A DNA stretch of 64,000 nt from positions 558,001-622,000 of the forward strand of contig CAWHCN010000019.1 of the NCBI GenBank assembly GCA_963827935.1, read 5' to 3'. The notes below the pieces were generated by a model. The model was not told the DNA's origin. It saw nothing but the letters and a program-made list of their open reading frames with translations, and made no database searches. Shown in pieces: positions 45,635 through 54,783 of the stretch (position 1 is the stretch's first letter; each line of letters opens with the position of its first letter). The translations under genes were made by a program, and so were the position numbers. The stretch is from DATFNV01 sp963827935. GTDB lineage: Bacteria; Planctomycetota; Planctomycetia; Gemmatales; Gemmataceae.

Positions 45635-45808
45635 AAACCGATGGAATTATAAACCGTCGGCCCAGGGTTTCAAGGGACCGGCGCAGAAAATAGGCCCGCC
45701 GCCGGACGCAGAATTAGGCCTCGTCGCGGTGGCGATGGTTCCTGCTGCTGCCGTTTGGCCGCCACCCTCCGGGCAGCGCGGGGAGCGCCACCCGGGCGGT
45801 GCGCGACC

Positions 45809-46444
45809 TTAGAACGGTCCAATCCAGTCGAGGAACAACAGGTCGCCGGGACGGATCTCCAGCGTGTCGGCCTTGCGCTGCCGCGGCCGCTCGCCGCCGT
45901 CGCGCGGCATCATCGGGAGGCTGGACTTGACCCAGCTGAACGGGCCGTCTCCATCCTCCGGGCAGGCCGGCATCTTGGCCGCCTCGTCCTCGACCCGTGG
46001 CATGGGTGCCTCGTTGCACTCCTCGATGCTGCCGCTCAGGGGCATGCCGGCGGCCACGTCAGGCACGGCGGGCATCGCCTGGAGGGGCAAGACGCCGTCC
46101 GCTTCCTCGTCCTGGATCACCACGCTCCCCGGAAGGATGGCAGCGTGCATGCGGCCCGGACACGCCGCGGGGGTGGATTCGGAGACGGGGCAGGAGTCGG
46201 GCTTGTCCCACACGGTGGCCGGCCCGGCGGTGCCCAGGAAGCCCTGAGCGCTGCGGAGTGCCACCTCGGCCGTCTGCCGCGTCGCTCGCAGTGTGTCGGC
46301 CTCGGTCAGAACGGCAGCCTGGATGCCGGTGAAACCGTGTCCGGCCCACGAATTGGGGTGATCGCAGGCGTACTGGACAGCCAGACAGCCAACCCCCACG
46401 GCCGCCGCGCCCGCTGCGGCACAGCCCCACCATATCTTGCGCAC
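45809..46444 (-). CDS. small anchored or secreted protein of unknown function
   Basis: The start is taken as GTG 46444, five bases after GGAGA. A TTG at 46483 is the alternative. About 210 residues: an N-terminal hydrophobic helix (IWWGCAAAGAAAVGVGCLAVQYA), a helical part (AAVLTEADTLRATRQTAEVALRSAQGFLG), then a Pro/Cys-rich low-complexity region (VSESTPAACPG, MPRVEDEAAKMPACPEDGDG) and the end LLFLDWIGPF. Not recognised. Confidence 0.55.
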   Translation of the reverse strand: MRKIWWGCAAAGAAAVGVGCLAVQYACDHPNSWAGHGFTGIQAAVLTEADTLRATRQTAEVALRSAQGFLGTAGPATVWDKPDSCPVSESTPAACPGRMHAAILPGSVVIQDEEADGVLPLQAMPAVPDVAAGMPLSGSIEECNEAPMPRVEDEAAKMPACPEDGDGPFSWVKSSLPMMPRDGGERPRQRKADTLEIRPGDLLFLDWIGPF

Positions 46445-46602
46445 AACGTCTCCATTCTCGTTGGAAAGGACGGCCCCGATCAAAGGCCGGGCTTATAGCG
46501 GTGAGGCTGGGGTAACGCCAGAGCATTCCGCCAGGCGCTTTACTGTAAATCCATTCACTCCTATAATGGGATAGAGAATCCGGCTTACGGAAGGTCGCTG
46601 TC

Positions 46603-47469
46603 ATGGACAATCGCACCATCGCACAACGGCTGCGTGAATATGCCGATTACCTCGATTCCCAGGAGCTGAGCGTCCACCGCGTCCGCGCTTATCGCCGGGC
46701 CGCGGAGATGATTCTTGGACTGGAGCAATCGCTGGCAGAGATCTATCGGCAGCAGGGCCGCGACGGCCTGGAAGCACTGCCCGGGATCGGGTCGCATCTG
46801 TCGTTCACGCTGGAGGGGCTGCTGCGCGACGGGACCTTCCGGACACTGGGCACCGATGGCGGCCGGATCGATCCGGAAAGGGTCCTGCTGAGCGTCCCCG
46901 GGGTGGGCCCGCGCCTGGCGCGGCAGCTCCACGATGACCTGGGGGTCAGCACGCTGGAAGGGCTTGAAATGGCGGCCCACGACGGGCGGCTGGCTCGCGT
47001 CGGCGTCGGTCCCAAGCGGCTGCGCGGCATCATCGACGCCCTGGCCGGCCGGCTGACCCGCTCGCGCCGGCCGGAGCCGGTGGCCGGTGAACCGTCGGTC
47101 GCCGATCTGCTCGCCGTCGATGCCGGCTATCGATCTCGGGCCGAGCGGCGGGCCTTGCCCACCTTCACGCCGCGCCGCTTCAATCCGGAGCAGCGCGCCT
47201 GGCTGCCGATCTACCAGACCGACCGCGGCGACTGGTTCTACCGCGCCCTCTATTCGAACACCGCCCTGGCGCATCGGCTGAATATGACCCACGACTGGGT
47301 GGTAATCTACTTCACCGACGGCACCATCTCGGGCCAGCGGACCGTGGTGACGGAGCCGCGCGGGGAGCTGCGCGGCCGGCGCGTGGTGCGCGGGCGGGAG
47401 CGGGAATGCGCCCGGCACTATGCGGCGGAGAGCCTGTCCGAGGCGCCCCTCGCCCCCGCTGGGCAATGA
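46603..47469 (+). CDS. helix-hairpin-helix protein related to the N terminus of PolX
   Basis: 288 residues. The first 80 match the 8-kDa domain of PolX/DNA polymerase beta (AQRLREYADYLDSQELSVHRVRAYRRAAEMI, EALPGIGSHLSFTLEGLL). A second HhH follows (LLSVPGVGPRLARQLHDDLGVSTLEGL). The polymerase nucleotidyl-transfer core (GG..R) is not present. Instead there is a C-terminal beta-rich segment (FYRALYSNTALAHRLNMTHDWVVIYFTDG). Probably a DNA-binding protein, not a polymerase. Confidence 0.75.
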   Translation: MDNRTIAQRLREYADYLDSQELSVHRVRAYRRAAEMILGLEQSLAEIYRQQGRDGLEALPGIGSHLSFTLEGLLRDGTFRTLGTDGGRIDPERVLLSVPGVGPRLARQLHDDLGVSTLEGLEMAAHDGRLARVGVGPKRLRGIIDALAGRLTRSRRPEPVAGEPSVADLLAVDAGYRSRAERRALPTFTPRRFNPEQRAWLPIYQTDRGDWFYRALYSNTALAHRLNMTHDWVVIYFTDGTISGQRTVVTEPRGELRGRRVVRGRERECARHYAAESLSEAPLAPAGQ

Positions 47470-47655
47470 TGTTCGGCACGGTTGCTGGCACGCCCCGTAC
47501 CGAGCCGGCCCCGGTGGAGGCTGGATTTGTAAACAGATGACGGCGGCCCCTGGCGTTGGCCCCCAACCACGAAATCGCAAACTGACCTGTAAAAACCGGC
47601 TCCGCCATCACTATAATGAGCGCGTGTTCAGGTCGAGACCACCTGGGACGCCGCC

Positions 47656-48597
47656 ATGACAGCAGCCCTTTCCTCGCATCCATTCAAGCTGGATTACACC
47701 GCTCAGGAGGTGGGCGACTCCCTTCTGGTTCACGCGGATTGCTTCGATTGGATGAGCCGTATCCCCGAGGGCGCAATTCACGCGATCGTGACCGACCCGC
47801 CCTATGGGGTCAAGGAGTACGATTTTGACCAGCTGGAGAAGCGGAGCAACGGCCAGGGCGGCATCTGGCGAATCCCGCCGTCCTTCGACGGCCACCAGCG
47901 TGCCCCGCTGCCTCGCTTCACCGCCCTGAACGACGCGGAGCGTGGCACGCTACGCTGGTACTTCGTCGAATGGTCCCGCCTCGCCCGGCGAGTTCTCCGG
48001 CCAGGAGGCCACCTTTTTCTGGCGAGTAACGCCTTTCTGTCGAACTTCGTTTTCTCGGCAATTGTCGAGGGCGGTTTGGAGTTCCGCGGCGAAATCATTC
48101 GCCAGGTTCGCACCCTGCGGGGCGGTGATCGCCCAAAGAACGCCGAGGAAGAATTCCCAGGGATATCCTCAATGCCGAGAGGGTGCTACGAGCCGTGGGG
48201 CCTTTTTCGCAAGCCGTTGCCCGCAAGGATGACGGTCAGCGACTGCTTGCGGCAATTCCACACCGGCGGCCTTCGCCGGCGGCGTGACGACCGACCCTTC
48301 GAGGACGTGATCGAAAGCGAACGGACCCCGCGGGCGGAACGCCGGATTGCTGACCATCCCAGCCTGAAACCGCAATCGTTCCTCCGCCAGATCGTCCATG
48401 CCGCCCTACCGCTCGGCGAAGGAACAATCCTTGATCCTTTCATGGGCTCCGGATCAACGATTGCGGCTTGTGTCGCGATGAAACTGCGTGGCATCGGCGT
48501 CGAGCGCCACGCGGACTACTTTGCCCTGGCCACGAAGGCCGTCCCCTGCCTGGCGTCGATGTGTATTGCTGAAACCGATCAAATGACGCTATTTTGA
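47656..48597 (+). CDS. type II DNA methyltransferase, beta-class (N6-A or N4-C)
   Basis: 313 residues. Catalytic motif IV is VTDPPYGVKEYDF near residue 47. SAM-binding motif I is DPFMGSGSTIAACVAMKLRGIGVE near residue 262, so the order is that of beta-class methyltransferases. The target-recognition region lies between (HQRAPLPRF to RTPRAERRI). It converges on a restriction-enzyme-like gene, overlapping it by 9 bp tail to tail. It would modify host DNA against the cognate nuclease. Confidence 0.88.
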   Translation: MTAALSSHPFKLDYTAQEVGDSLLVHADCFDWMSRIPEGAIHAIVTDPPYGVKEYDFDQLEKRSNGQGGIWRIPPSFDGHQRAPLPRFTALNDAERGTLRWYFVEWSRLARRVLRPGGHLFLASNAFLSNFVFSAIVEGGLEFRGEIIRQVRTLRGGDRPKNAEEEFPGISSMPRGCYEPWGLFRKPLPARMTVSDCLRQFHTGGLRRRRDDRPFEDVIESERTPRAERRIADHPSLKPQSFLRQIVHAALPLGEGTILDPFMGSGSTIAACVAMKLRGIGVERHADYFALATKAVPCLASMCIAETDQMTLF

Positions 48598-49275
48598 TGC
48601 CGCTTCCGGCCGCTCGCTGCCCTGTTCCACCGCGTTGACATCGTCATCGGAGTAGATCCAGTTGCCGGTCATCTTCAGATAGCCGGCTTGTGTTACGGAC
48701 GCGGTGATGGTGCGGCGACTACCTTCTTTGCGGCTGGAAAACATCCAATCGGCCTTTGTGAGTTGCCCGAGGTAGACCCGCTTGAAAGCGAATGGGCGAG
48801 GTGGCACTCCTTTGACAGTATCGCTACCTCGGCTTGCCACGAAACACAAGACCATCAGCCAGCAATCTTCGGCATTGTGGCCCTGCCAGCCGCGGAGATA
48901 CCGCGAGGCCTTGACCTCGATGCCCTCTCCCTCGTGCTGCACGGAGTCGGCTGGGTAGCGGCCCCTGGGCAGCAGGTCCGGATGGCCGTTGTGGTACTTG
49001 TTCTTGACGAGGCTCTTGCAGTACTTCGGGATCGTGGAAACCACGAATTCCCCGACCATGCTGCTGAAGTTGGCGGGCATGAGCATGGACTCAAACCGCG
49101 GGATCCCCTTGGTGTTGAGCTGCGAGTTGATGAAACCAAGGAAGTTCGTGAATTCCAGCATCGCCTGATAGATCGCCTCCACGTCTAGCCCGTACGGAAT
49201 GACAGCCTTTCGGTTGAATTTGTCTAGCTTGATCGGGACGGGTGTGCAGGCGGTTTCTTCGGCGGACGGTGGCAT
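48589..49275 (-). CDS. type II restriction endonuclease-like protein
   Basis: 228 residues from ATG 49275, preceded by AAGGAGGG. The PD-(D/E)xK core reads HPDLLPRGRYPADSVQHEGEGIEVKAS, with Asp in PDLL and E-V-K. LRGWQGHNAEDCWLMVLCF follows. No close named enzyme was recognised, but the tail-to-tail position with a beta-class methyltransferase supports a restriction-modification pair. Recognition site unknown. Confidence 0.75.
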   Translation of the reverse strand: MPPSAEETACTPVPIKLDKFNRKAVIPYGLDVEAIYQAMLEFTNFLGFINSQLNTKGIPRFESMLMPANFSSMVGEFVVSTIPKYCKSLVKNKYHNGHPDLLPRGRYPADSVQHEGEGIEVKASRYLRGWQGHNAEDCWLMVLCFVASRGSDTVKGVPPRPFAFKRVYLGQLTKADWMFSSRKEGSRRTITASVTQAGYLKMTGNWIYSDDDVNAVEQGSERPEAASK

Positions 49276-49580
49276 CGGCTGTCCCTCCTTGGACTTGCTG
49301 TCGCCAGTGGTGCCCAATCATGTCGCACACGCCCATTCGCGCCAAGGCCGGTATAACGTTCGCTGCCGTTTCTCCGTATGGACCTCAGTCCCTGGTAACA
49401 AGGCCTGGTGGGGGGCATGGCAGCCATCGTGCCAGGGCCCTGATCCGTTGCGGGGACCGTCCCGGGTTCACTTCACGGGTTCGCATCGGCCGATAGGCGC
49501 TTGACACGGGAAACCAGGCGGCATAGCCTTCAAGCTCGACGATCGAGAGGACAGATGTCGCACGGTGACGGGCCTGGCAC
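49276..49580. other. intergenic region upstream of the restriction gene
   Basis: About 300 bp between divergent genes with no convincing frame. It must hold the endonuclease promoter. I saw no obvious operator palindrome of the C-protein type. Confidence 0.4.
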
Positions 49581-50210
49581 ATGGCGTCAATCCGCTTGAG
49601 CCGAGACGAGGCAGAAGACGGCGATCTGCCTTCTGTTTGCATGTGCTGCGGGAAGCACGCGACACAGAAGAAACGACTCCGCTTTACCTCGCATCCCCTG
49701 TGGGTCTACATCCTGTTGCCGATGGGCTGGCTACCCTATGCCATCGTTGCCGCTCTTCTCACCGAGCGTGTTCGTTGCTACACGCATTTCTGCGACCGGC
49801 ACCGAAGGTACTGGTTGAGGCGCACCCTGATCAGCTGGGCTTGTTTTGCGGGGCTGGTAGTTTTTTCCCTCGGTAGTCTGGTACTCACGGTTTTGCTGCG
49901 TGAACATATCAGCGAGGCGACGCAACGGCTCATCGCTGGATGGCTATGCCCGGTTACGATTGCCCTGGGGCTGCTGTGGCTCATGTCGATCCCCATCATG
50001 CAGGTGGTGGGGATCCATCCTGCCGATGTCACGGAAGACTCACTCACCCTGAAGGGCATCTCCCAGGACTTTGCCGAAGCCGTTCGCGAGTATCGCCGGG
50101 AGCGGCGGGCCGAGGAGGAGGCTCAAGACCAGCCTCGGCGTTCCCGGCGCCGCCCCCCAGACGCAAGCCAGGAATACTACGATCCCGACAGGGGACCACC
50201 CGAGCGCTGA
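49581..50210 (+). CDS. zinc-ribbon membrane protein of unknown function
   Basis: 209 residues. The N terminus has CMCCGKHATQ, and a later C-x2-H pair (FCDRHRR) may complete a zinc site. Three hydrophobic stretches (WVYILLPMGWLPYAIVAALL, LISWACFAGLVVFSLGSLVL, WLCPVTIALGLLWLMSIPIM) are membrane segments, with a cytoplasmic tail rich in Arg, Glu and Pro. It stands before the prenyltransferase gene with a 92-bp gap. Confidence 0.6.
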   Translation: MASIRLSRDEAEDGDLPSVCMCCGKHATQKKRLRFTSHPLWVYILLPMGWLPYAIVAALLTERVRCYTHFCDRHRRYWLRRTLISWACFAGLVVFSLGSLVLTVLLREHISEATQRLIAGWLCPVTIALGLLWLMSIPIMQVVGIHPADVTEDSLTLKGISQDFAEAVREYRRERRAEEEAQDQPRRSRRRPPDASQEYYDPDRGPPER

Positions 50211-50302
50211 TCGGGAGATCGAACGCGCCGGCATCAGGTCCTCTTGCTCGCCGTCGCTGGGCGAGGCCGCACCGTGTCAACCTCGGCCCGTACAATAGTC
50301 CC

Positions 50303-51203
50303 ATGCTCGGTCGCCTCCGCTTGCTCCTGGGACTGGTGCGCTTCAGCCATACCATCTTTGCGCCTCCCTTTCGCCCTGGCGAGCGCGGCCCTGGCCTGGT
50401 CCGACCTGGAAGAGCCTTCCTGGAAAGCGGTCGCCGTCTCCCTGGTCGGCATCCTGCTGTGCATGGTCTTTGCCCGTAGCACGGCGATGGCGTTCAACCG
50501 CCTGGTTGATCGGCACATCGACGCCTTGAATCCGCGCACCGCTGGTCGCCATCTTCCCGCCGGGCTGTTGAGTGCGTTTACTGTCGCGCTCTTCGCTCTC
50601 CTTTGTGCGGCGGGTTTCTTGGCCTCGACGTTCCTGTTCCTGCTGGCCGGCAACCCGTGGCCGACGCTGCTGGCGATCCCCGTCCTCCTCTTCATTTGTG
50701 CTTACTCGTTCACCAAGCGGTTCACCTTCCTGGCCCACTTCTGGCTGGGTGTGTCGTTGCTGCTGGCCCCGGTTTCAGCGTGGATCGCCATCCGTGGCAT
50801 CGACCGGGAGCTGGGAACGCCGCTGGTGCTGGGTCTGGTCGTCCTGTTCTGGGTCGCGGGTTTCGACATCCTTTACGCCTGCCAGGACATCGACTTCGAC
50901 CGCCAGGCCGGGCTGGCCAGCGTGCCGGCCCGGTTCGGCGTGGAGGCCAGCCTGCGAATGGCGCTGGCGTGCCACGTCGTCATGGTGCTGCTGCTGGTGC
51001 TGCTGCTCTGGATCACCGCGCCGCTGCAAGGGGCGATCTTCGCCCTGGGCATCGCCGGCGTGGCCCTGCTGATCGCCTACGAGCACTGGCTGGTGCGGCC
51101 CGACGATCTCAGCCGGGTCAACCAGGCCTTTTTCGTGGTGAATGGGATCATCAGCATCGGGCTGTTTCTGGTGGTGTTGGCGCAGTTGCTCTTCGCGGTC
51201 TGA
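50303..51203 (+). CDS. ubiA: UbiA-family prenyltransferase (UbiA/MqnP type), one frameshift
   Basis: Starts MLGRLRLLLGLVRFSHTIFA. One surplus C near 50363 (GCGCCTCCC where GCGCTCCC is expected) shifts the frame, after which PFALASAALAW and the rest follow to 51203. Both prenyl-diphosphate motifs are present: AFNRLVDRHIDALNPRT (N-x3-D-x3-D) and YACQDIDFDRQAG. Eight or so membrane helices are visible. It attaches a polyprenyl chain to an aromatic quinone precursor; in planctomycetes this is often the MqnP step of menaquinone synthesis. The frameshift in a core enzyme suggests sequence error. Confidence 0.85.
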
Positions 51204-51331
51204 ACCGCCGGCACTTCGTTTGCTTTGTGCTATCATGGCCGTAGCCCGGCCGTGCGACGGGCGGTCCGGCTGCCCGGGTGTGTGACCCGGCCAGACCCGG
51301 GCAGCGGCCGGCACCCGGAGGGGAGATTGCC

Positions 51332-51862
51332 ATGAAACACCTGGGAATACTGACCGTCCTGCTCGTGCTGGCGGCCCTGGTGGGCCTCAGCCAAGGGGCC
51401 CCGCCCACCAGGACCAAGTTGAGCGATCGCGACCAGAAGTTCGTCGAGACGTCCTCTTCCAGTGCGCTGGGGGAATACAAAATCAACGAAATGGCCGAGG
51501 ATCAGGCCGCCAGCGACGACGTCAAGAAACTGGCCAAGGAACTCCAGCCCGCGCACGTGAAGGTCAACAAGGAGTTCATCGCCATCCTCAACAAGAAGGG
51601 CATCCCCAGTCCCAGCGACATGACCAAGCAGGACCAGGAAGAGGTCGACAAGCTCTCCGCCAAGAAGGGCGATGATTTTGACCGCACCTTCCTACAAGTG
51701 CAGCTCGATGGGCACAAACGGGCGATCACCCGCTTCGAGGACGAGGCCGCTCACGGCGACGACCCGGACCTGAAGGCGTTTGCCGACAAGACGCTGCCGA
51801 CGTTGCGCGGGTTCCTCAAGCAGCTCCAGGCCCAGGCCGGCGGCGAACGTCCGGCGAAGTAG
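51332..51862 (+). CDS. DUF4142 family exported protein
   Basis: 176 residues from ATG 51332 after GGAGGGGAG. A signal peptide (LGILTVLLVLAALVGLSQG) is followed by the DUF4142 four-helix pattern: SDRDQKFVETSSSSALGEYKINEMAEDQAASDDVKKLAKEL, HVKVNKEFIAILNKKG, and FDRTFLQVQLDGHKRAITRFEDEAAHGDDPDLKAFADKTLPTLRGFL. These are ferritin-like helical periplasmic proteins of unknown role. Confidence 0.88.
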   Translation: MKHLGILTVLLVLAALVGLSQGAPPTRTKLSDRDQKFVETSSSSALGEYKINEMAEDQAASDDVKKLAKELQPAHVKVNKEFIAILNKKGIPSPSDMTKQDQEEVDKLSAKKGDDFDRTFLQVQLDGHKRAITRFEDEAAHGDDPDLKAFADKTLPTLRGFLKQLQAQAGGERPAK

Positions 51863-51870
51863 GCGCCCCC

Positions 51871-51920
51871 GTTTAGCCGCGGTTCACAGAACTGCGCGGG
51901 CCCGCGAACCGCGGCTAAAC
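51871..51920. repeat. GTTTAGC-type palindrome, copy 4
   Basis: 15-bp perfect arms GTTTAGCCGCGGTTC around a 20-base loop, 8 bp after the DUF4142 stop. Confidence 0.88.
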
Positions 51921-52042
51921 TTTTCATCTCCCGATCCCATGTCATTGCGTTCTCCCCATCCCTCCCGTAGAATCCGCAGGCCGACAGGCTGGCGGCGTCG
52001 CCGGCCGCTCTTCGTTCGTCCTTTGCCGTCAGGGACGCCGCC

Positions 52043-53375
52043 ATGAGTGAGCCGACCACCGTCAAGCCCGCGGACAAACCCGAGCCGCCGAGAACCACCT
52101 GGGAACGCATCGTCACGTCCACGCCGGTGGTGCTGACCGTGGTGGCCACCATCCTCGCCGGCCTGTCGTCGAGCGAGATGACGCGGCGCAGTATTACCGG
52201 TCCCTGGCCGCCCAGCATCAGGCCAAGGTCAGCGACGAGTGGAACTTCTTCCAGGCCAAGCGCATCCGCGGAACGAGCATGGACATGACGATCAGCATGC
52301 TGCGCTCCTGGGCGGCGCGGGCCGCGCGATACCGGAATCACTCCAAGTCGCAGAGGGCGGGTTGCCCAGCGACTACCAGCGCTGCGAGGACCAGGCCAAG
52401 GCCTTGCTGAAGGCGGTGGCGGCTGCCCAGGGCGAACTCGGGCCAGCCGCCGATCGCCTGCGCGATGCTGGTGAGCGCCTGCGCGTAACCGCTCGCAACG
52501 CGGAGCGCGCGGGTGGCCGGTTTCACGATCTGCTCGCCGACCCCAAGGTCCAGTCGGCTCTCGTCTACCTCGCCGCGGGCACGCTCCCCGAGAATCCGAG
52601 CCTGACCCCCGAGCGGCGCAAGGAATTGGACACGGCGATGGAGGCCATCGACTCTCCGGTGCGCGATTCGCTGGGCTACATCGATCCGGAGCTGCTGACG
52701 AGCCTGCAGGCCCGCAATCCGGCCATTCCGCAGGCGCTGGCCGAGGTCAACGCCCGCAAGACCGAACAGAAGATGAGCGGTACGCTGGCCCAGATTCCGG
52801 AGGACCAGATTCCTCAGATTATCGACGAGGGGGAAGACAAGGCCGCGGAGATCGAGCGCCTGGGCAAGCCGCCGGCGGCGATCTACAAGCGGCTTGACGA
52901 GGCGATCGCGGAGCAGGCGCTCATGGCCCGGGCCCTGGAACGGGCGGCGAAGGAGGTGAGCCTGGCTGCCGTGGCGATTCCCGCGGGGGAGAACAAGGCC
53001 CTGGCCGACGTGCGTCTGGCCGCCGCCGCGGTGGCTCGCAGCGGTGCCGACCTGCGCGCCACGACCGACGAACTCGGCAACGATTTCAAGGCCGCGCAGC
53101 TCGGCTACGACTCGCGCCGCTACGAACGCGAGGCCCGCTCCAACCAGGCCGTCGCCGGCCTGTACGAGTTGAACGTGCGCAAGGCCAGCCTCGCCTCGGA
53201 CCGGCACCGCGACCGCAGCACGAAATTCTTCCTGGCCATGCTGGCGGCCCAGGCGGGCGTGACAATCGCTACCTTCTCGCTGGCGGTGCGCTTACGCAGC
53301 GTGCTGTGGAGCATGGCGACGGTGGCCGGCCTGGCGGCCCTGGGATTTGCGGCGTATGTATATCTCATAACGTAG
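52043..53375 (+). CDS. DUF4337-like membrane protein, two frameshifts
   Basis: ATG 52043: a cytoplasmic tail, then TSTPVVLTVVATILAGLSSSEMT. A shift near 52187 leads to AQYYRSLAAQHQAKVSDEWNFFQAKRIRGTSMDMTISML. A second near 52315 leads to the long helical middle (YQRCEDQAKALLKAVAAAQGELGPAADRLRDAGERLRV) and two C-terminal membrane helices (FFLAMLAAQAGVTIATFSLAV, LWSMATVAGLAALGFAAYVYLI). The YRSLAAQ...WNFFQAKRIRG motif is typical of DUF4337. Function unknown. Confidence 0.7.
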
Positions 53376-53384
53376 TGGTGAGAG

Positions 53385-53412
53385 CGCCCGTCGCCCGGAG
53401 GGCGGCTAAACG
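53385..53412. repeat. half copy of the GTTTAGC palindrome
   Basis: CGCCCGTCGCCCGGAGGGCG then GCTAAACG. On the minus strand, GTTTAG supplies the stop codon of the SDR gene (GTT TAG). Confidence 0.65.
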
Positions 53413-54140
53413 TAGACCTGGCTGGTCGGCTTGATGACCAGTTCGGGGACCGAGACGTGCGGCGGCAGGGTCGCCACGAACAGGACCGCGGCGGCCACGT
53501 CCTCCGGCTTGAGGATGCGCGCCCGCTGCTCGGCGCTGACCGGGGTTGGCCGGACCTCCAGGATCGGCGTGTCCACCTCGCCGGGATAGACATTGCTGAC
53601 GCGGATGCCGCTGTCCTTTTCCTCCGCGGCCAGACAGATGCCCAGGGCGCTCATGCCGAACTTGGCGGCGGCATAGGCAGCCCCGCCGAGCGGCCCGGCC
53701 CGCTTGCCCGCCACCGACGAGACATTGACGATCATCCCATCCTTGCGGGCCAGCATCTGCGGCAGCACGGCGTGGATGCAGTAGAAGGCCCCGTCGAGAT
53801 TGGCCCCAATTAGGAGCTTCCATGTCTCCGGCGTGAGCTGCCTGATGCCGCGGTCCTTGATGTTCGTGCCCGCGTTGTTGACGAGGATGTCGATGCCGCC
53901 CCAGCGGCTGGTGGCGAACTCGACGGCGGCGCGGACCTGGTCCGGAGCGCCGACATCGCAGGCGCGGAAAAGGAGCCGCTCGCCGCCGGCCAACTCGTCG
54001 GCCGCGCGACGGAGCTTGGCCTCGTCGCGGCCGGTGATCGCGACCTTTGCCCCTTCTTGGAGGAACAGGCGGGCGACCGCCAACCCGATGCCGCTGCCGC
54101 CGCCCGTTATCAGCGCCCGCTTGCCCGTCAGCCTGTTCAT
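53406..54140 (-). CDS. short-chain dehydrogenase/reductase
   Basis: 244 residues. NAD(P)-binding GGGSGIG near residue 13, VNNAGTN, the catalytic Ser in NVSSVAG and Y-A-A-A-K, and PGEVDTP after it: a complete classical SDR. GRDEAKL after the second strand favours NADP. Substrate unknown. Its stop codon lies in a half palindrome. It is convergent with the DUF4337 gene. Confidence 0.9.
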   Translation of the reverse strand: MNRLTGKRALITGGGSGIGLAVARLFLQEGAKVAITGRDEAKLRRAADELAGGERLLFRACDVGAPDQVRAAVEFATSRWGGIDILVNNAGTNIKDRGIRQLTPETWKLLIGANLDGAFYCIHAVLPQMLARKDGMIVNVSSVAGKRAGPLGGAAYAAAKFGMSALGICLAAEEKDSGIRVSNVYPGEVDTPILEVRPTPVSAEQRARILKPEDVAAAVLFVATLPPHVSVPELVIKPTSQVYV

Positions 54141-54171
54141 GAATCCCCCCTTATCAGACCAGTGCGTTCTT

Positions 54172-54224
54172 GTTAGCCCGACGCGCCAGCGAGGGAATGT
54201 CCCTTGCTGGCGCGTCGGGCTAAC
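54172..54224. repeat. GCCCGACGCGCCAGC palindrome, full copy
   Basis: 25-bp arms GTTAGCCCGACGCGCCAGCG... with one mismatch and a 3-base loop. The outermost TTAG bases form the stop codon of the zinc-ribbon gene at 54220. A deleted copy lies at 11425. Confidence 0.88.
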
Positions 54225-54579
54225 GCAAAAGCCACCAGGTCAATCCGCTAATGCCGGTGAGCAACACCACGCCGCCGAGGATGAGCAGGATAACCCAGGT
54301 GCGACGTTCCGGCGGCGCTGGCTCCCCAGGAATCAGGAATTCCGGCTCTGGGGCGTCCGGAAGCAAGAGCAGTTCGACATCGATGTCGTCAAGCGGAGGC
54401 GGCGCCGACTCGATCGGCCAGGTCAGGGGCGCGTGGTGATCGGCCTGGGGCGGTACACCCTTCGCTGGCACCTGGAGACGCACCACGGCGCCGCAGCTGG
54501 GGCAGCGCATCTTGTAGCCGTGCCGCGTGCGCCGGAACGTCAGCATCAATCCACAGCGGCATTGCCCGCGCCGCGCCAT
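54220..54579 (-). CDS. zinc-ribbon protein with C-terminal membrane anchor
   Basis: 119 residues from ATG 54579. CRCGLMLTFRRTRHGYKMRCPSCG gives a C-x-C ... C-x2-C zinc ribbon. An acidic Pro-rich linker leads to one hydrophobic helix (TWVILLILGGVVLLTGISGLTWWLL) at the extreme C terminus. The stop codon TAG is part of the adjacent palindrome. This architecture is common among small planctomycete membrane proteins. Role unknown. Confidence 0.65.
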   Translation of the reverse strand: MARRGQCRCGLMLTFRRTRHGYKMRCPSCGAVVRLQVPAKGVPPQADHHAPLTWPIESAPPPLDDIDVELLLLPDAPEPEFLIPGEPAPPERRTWVILLILGGVVLLTGISGLTWWLLR

Positions 54580-54783
54580 GACTGTCTCCCCGCCGGGAGC
54601 CGGACGACTCGGCGTAACTATATGCCGCCGCCGCTCGGGAGCCAACCGCTTTGGACTGGGCCGCCGGTTGGCCGCCCCGAACCCGAATTGTTCTCGCGGC
54701 GTCAAACTGGTATGGTGGGACCATGCCTTGGTCCCGCGCACGGTGCGCGGGCCGATGCTGTCCCTGGAAGGATGGACCAAGCC

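Noticed and set aside
46603..47469. Full DNA polymerase X
   Set aside because: Only the helix-hairpin-helix and 8-kDa-like parts are present; the catalytic nucleotidyltransferase core and PHP domain are missing.
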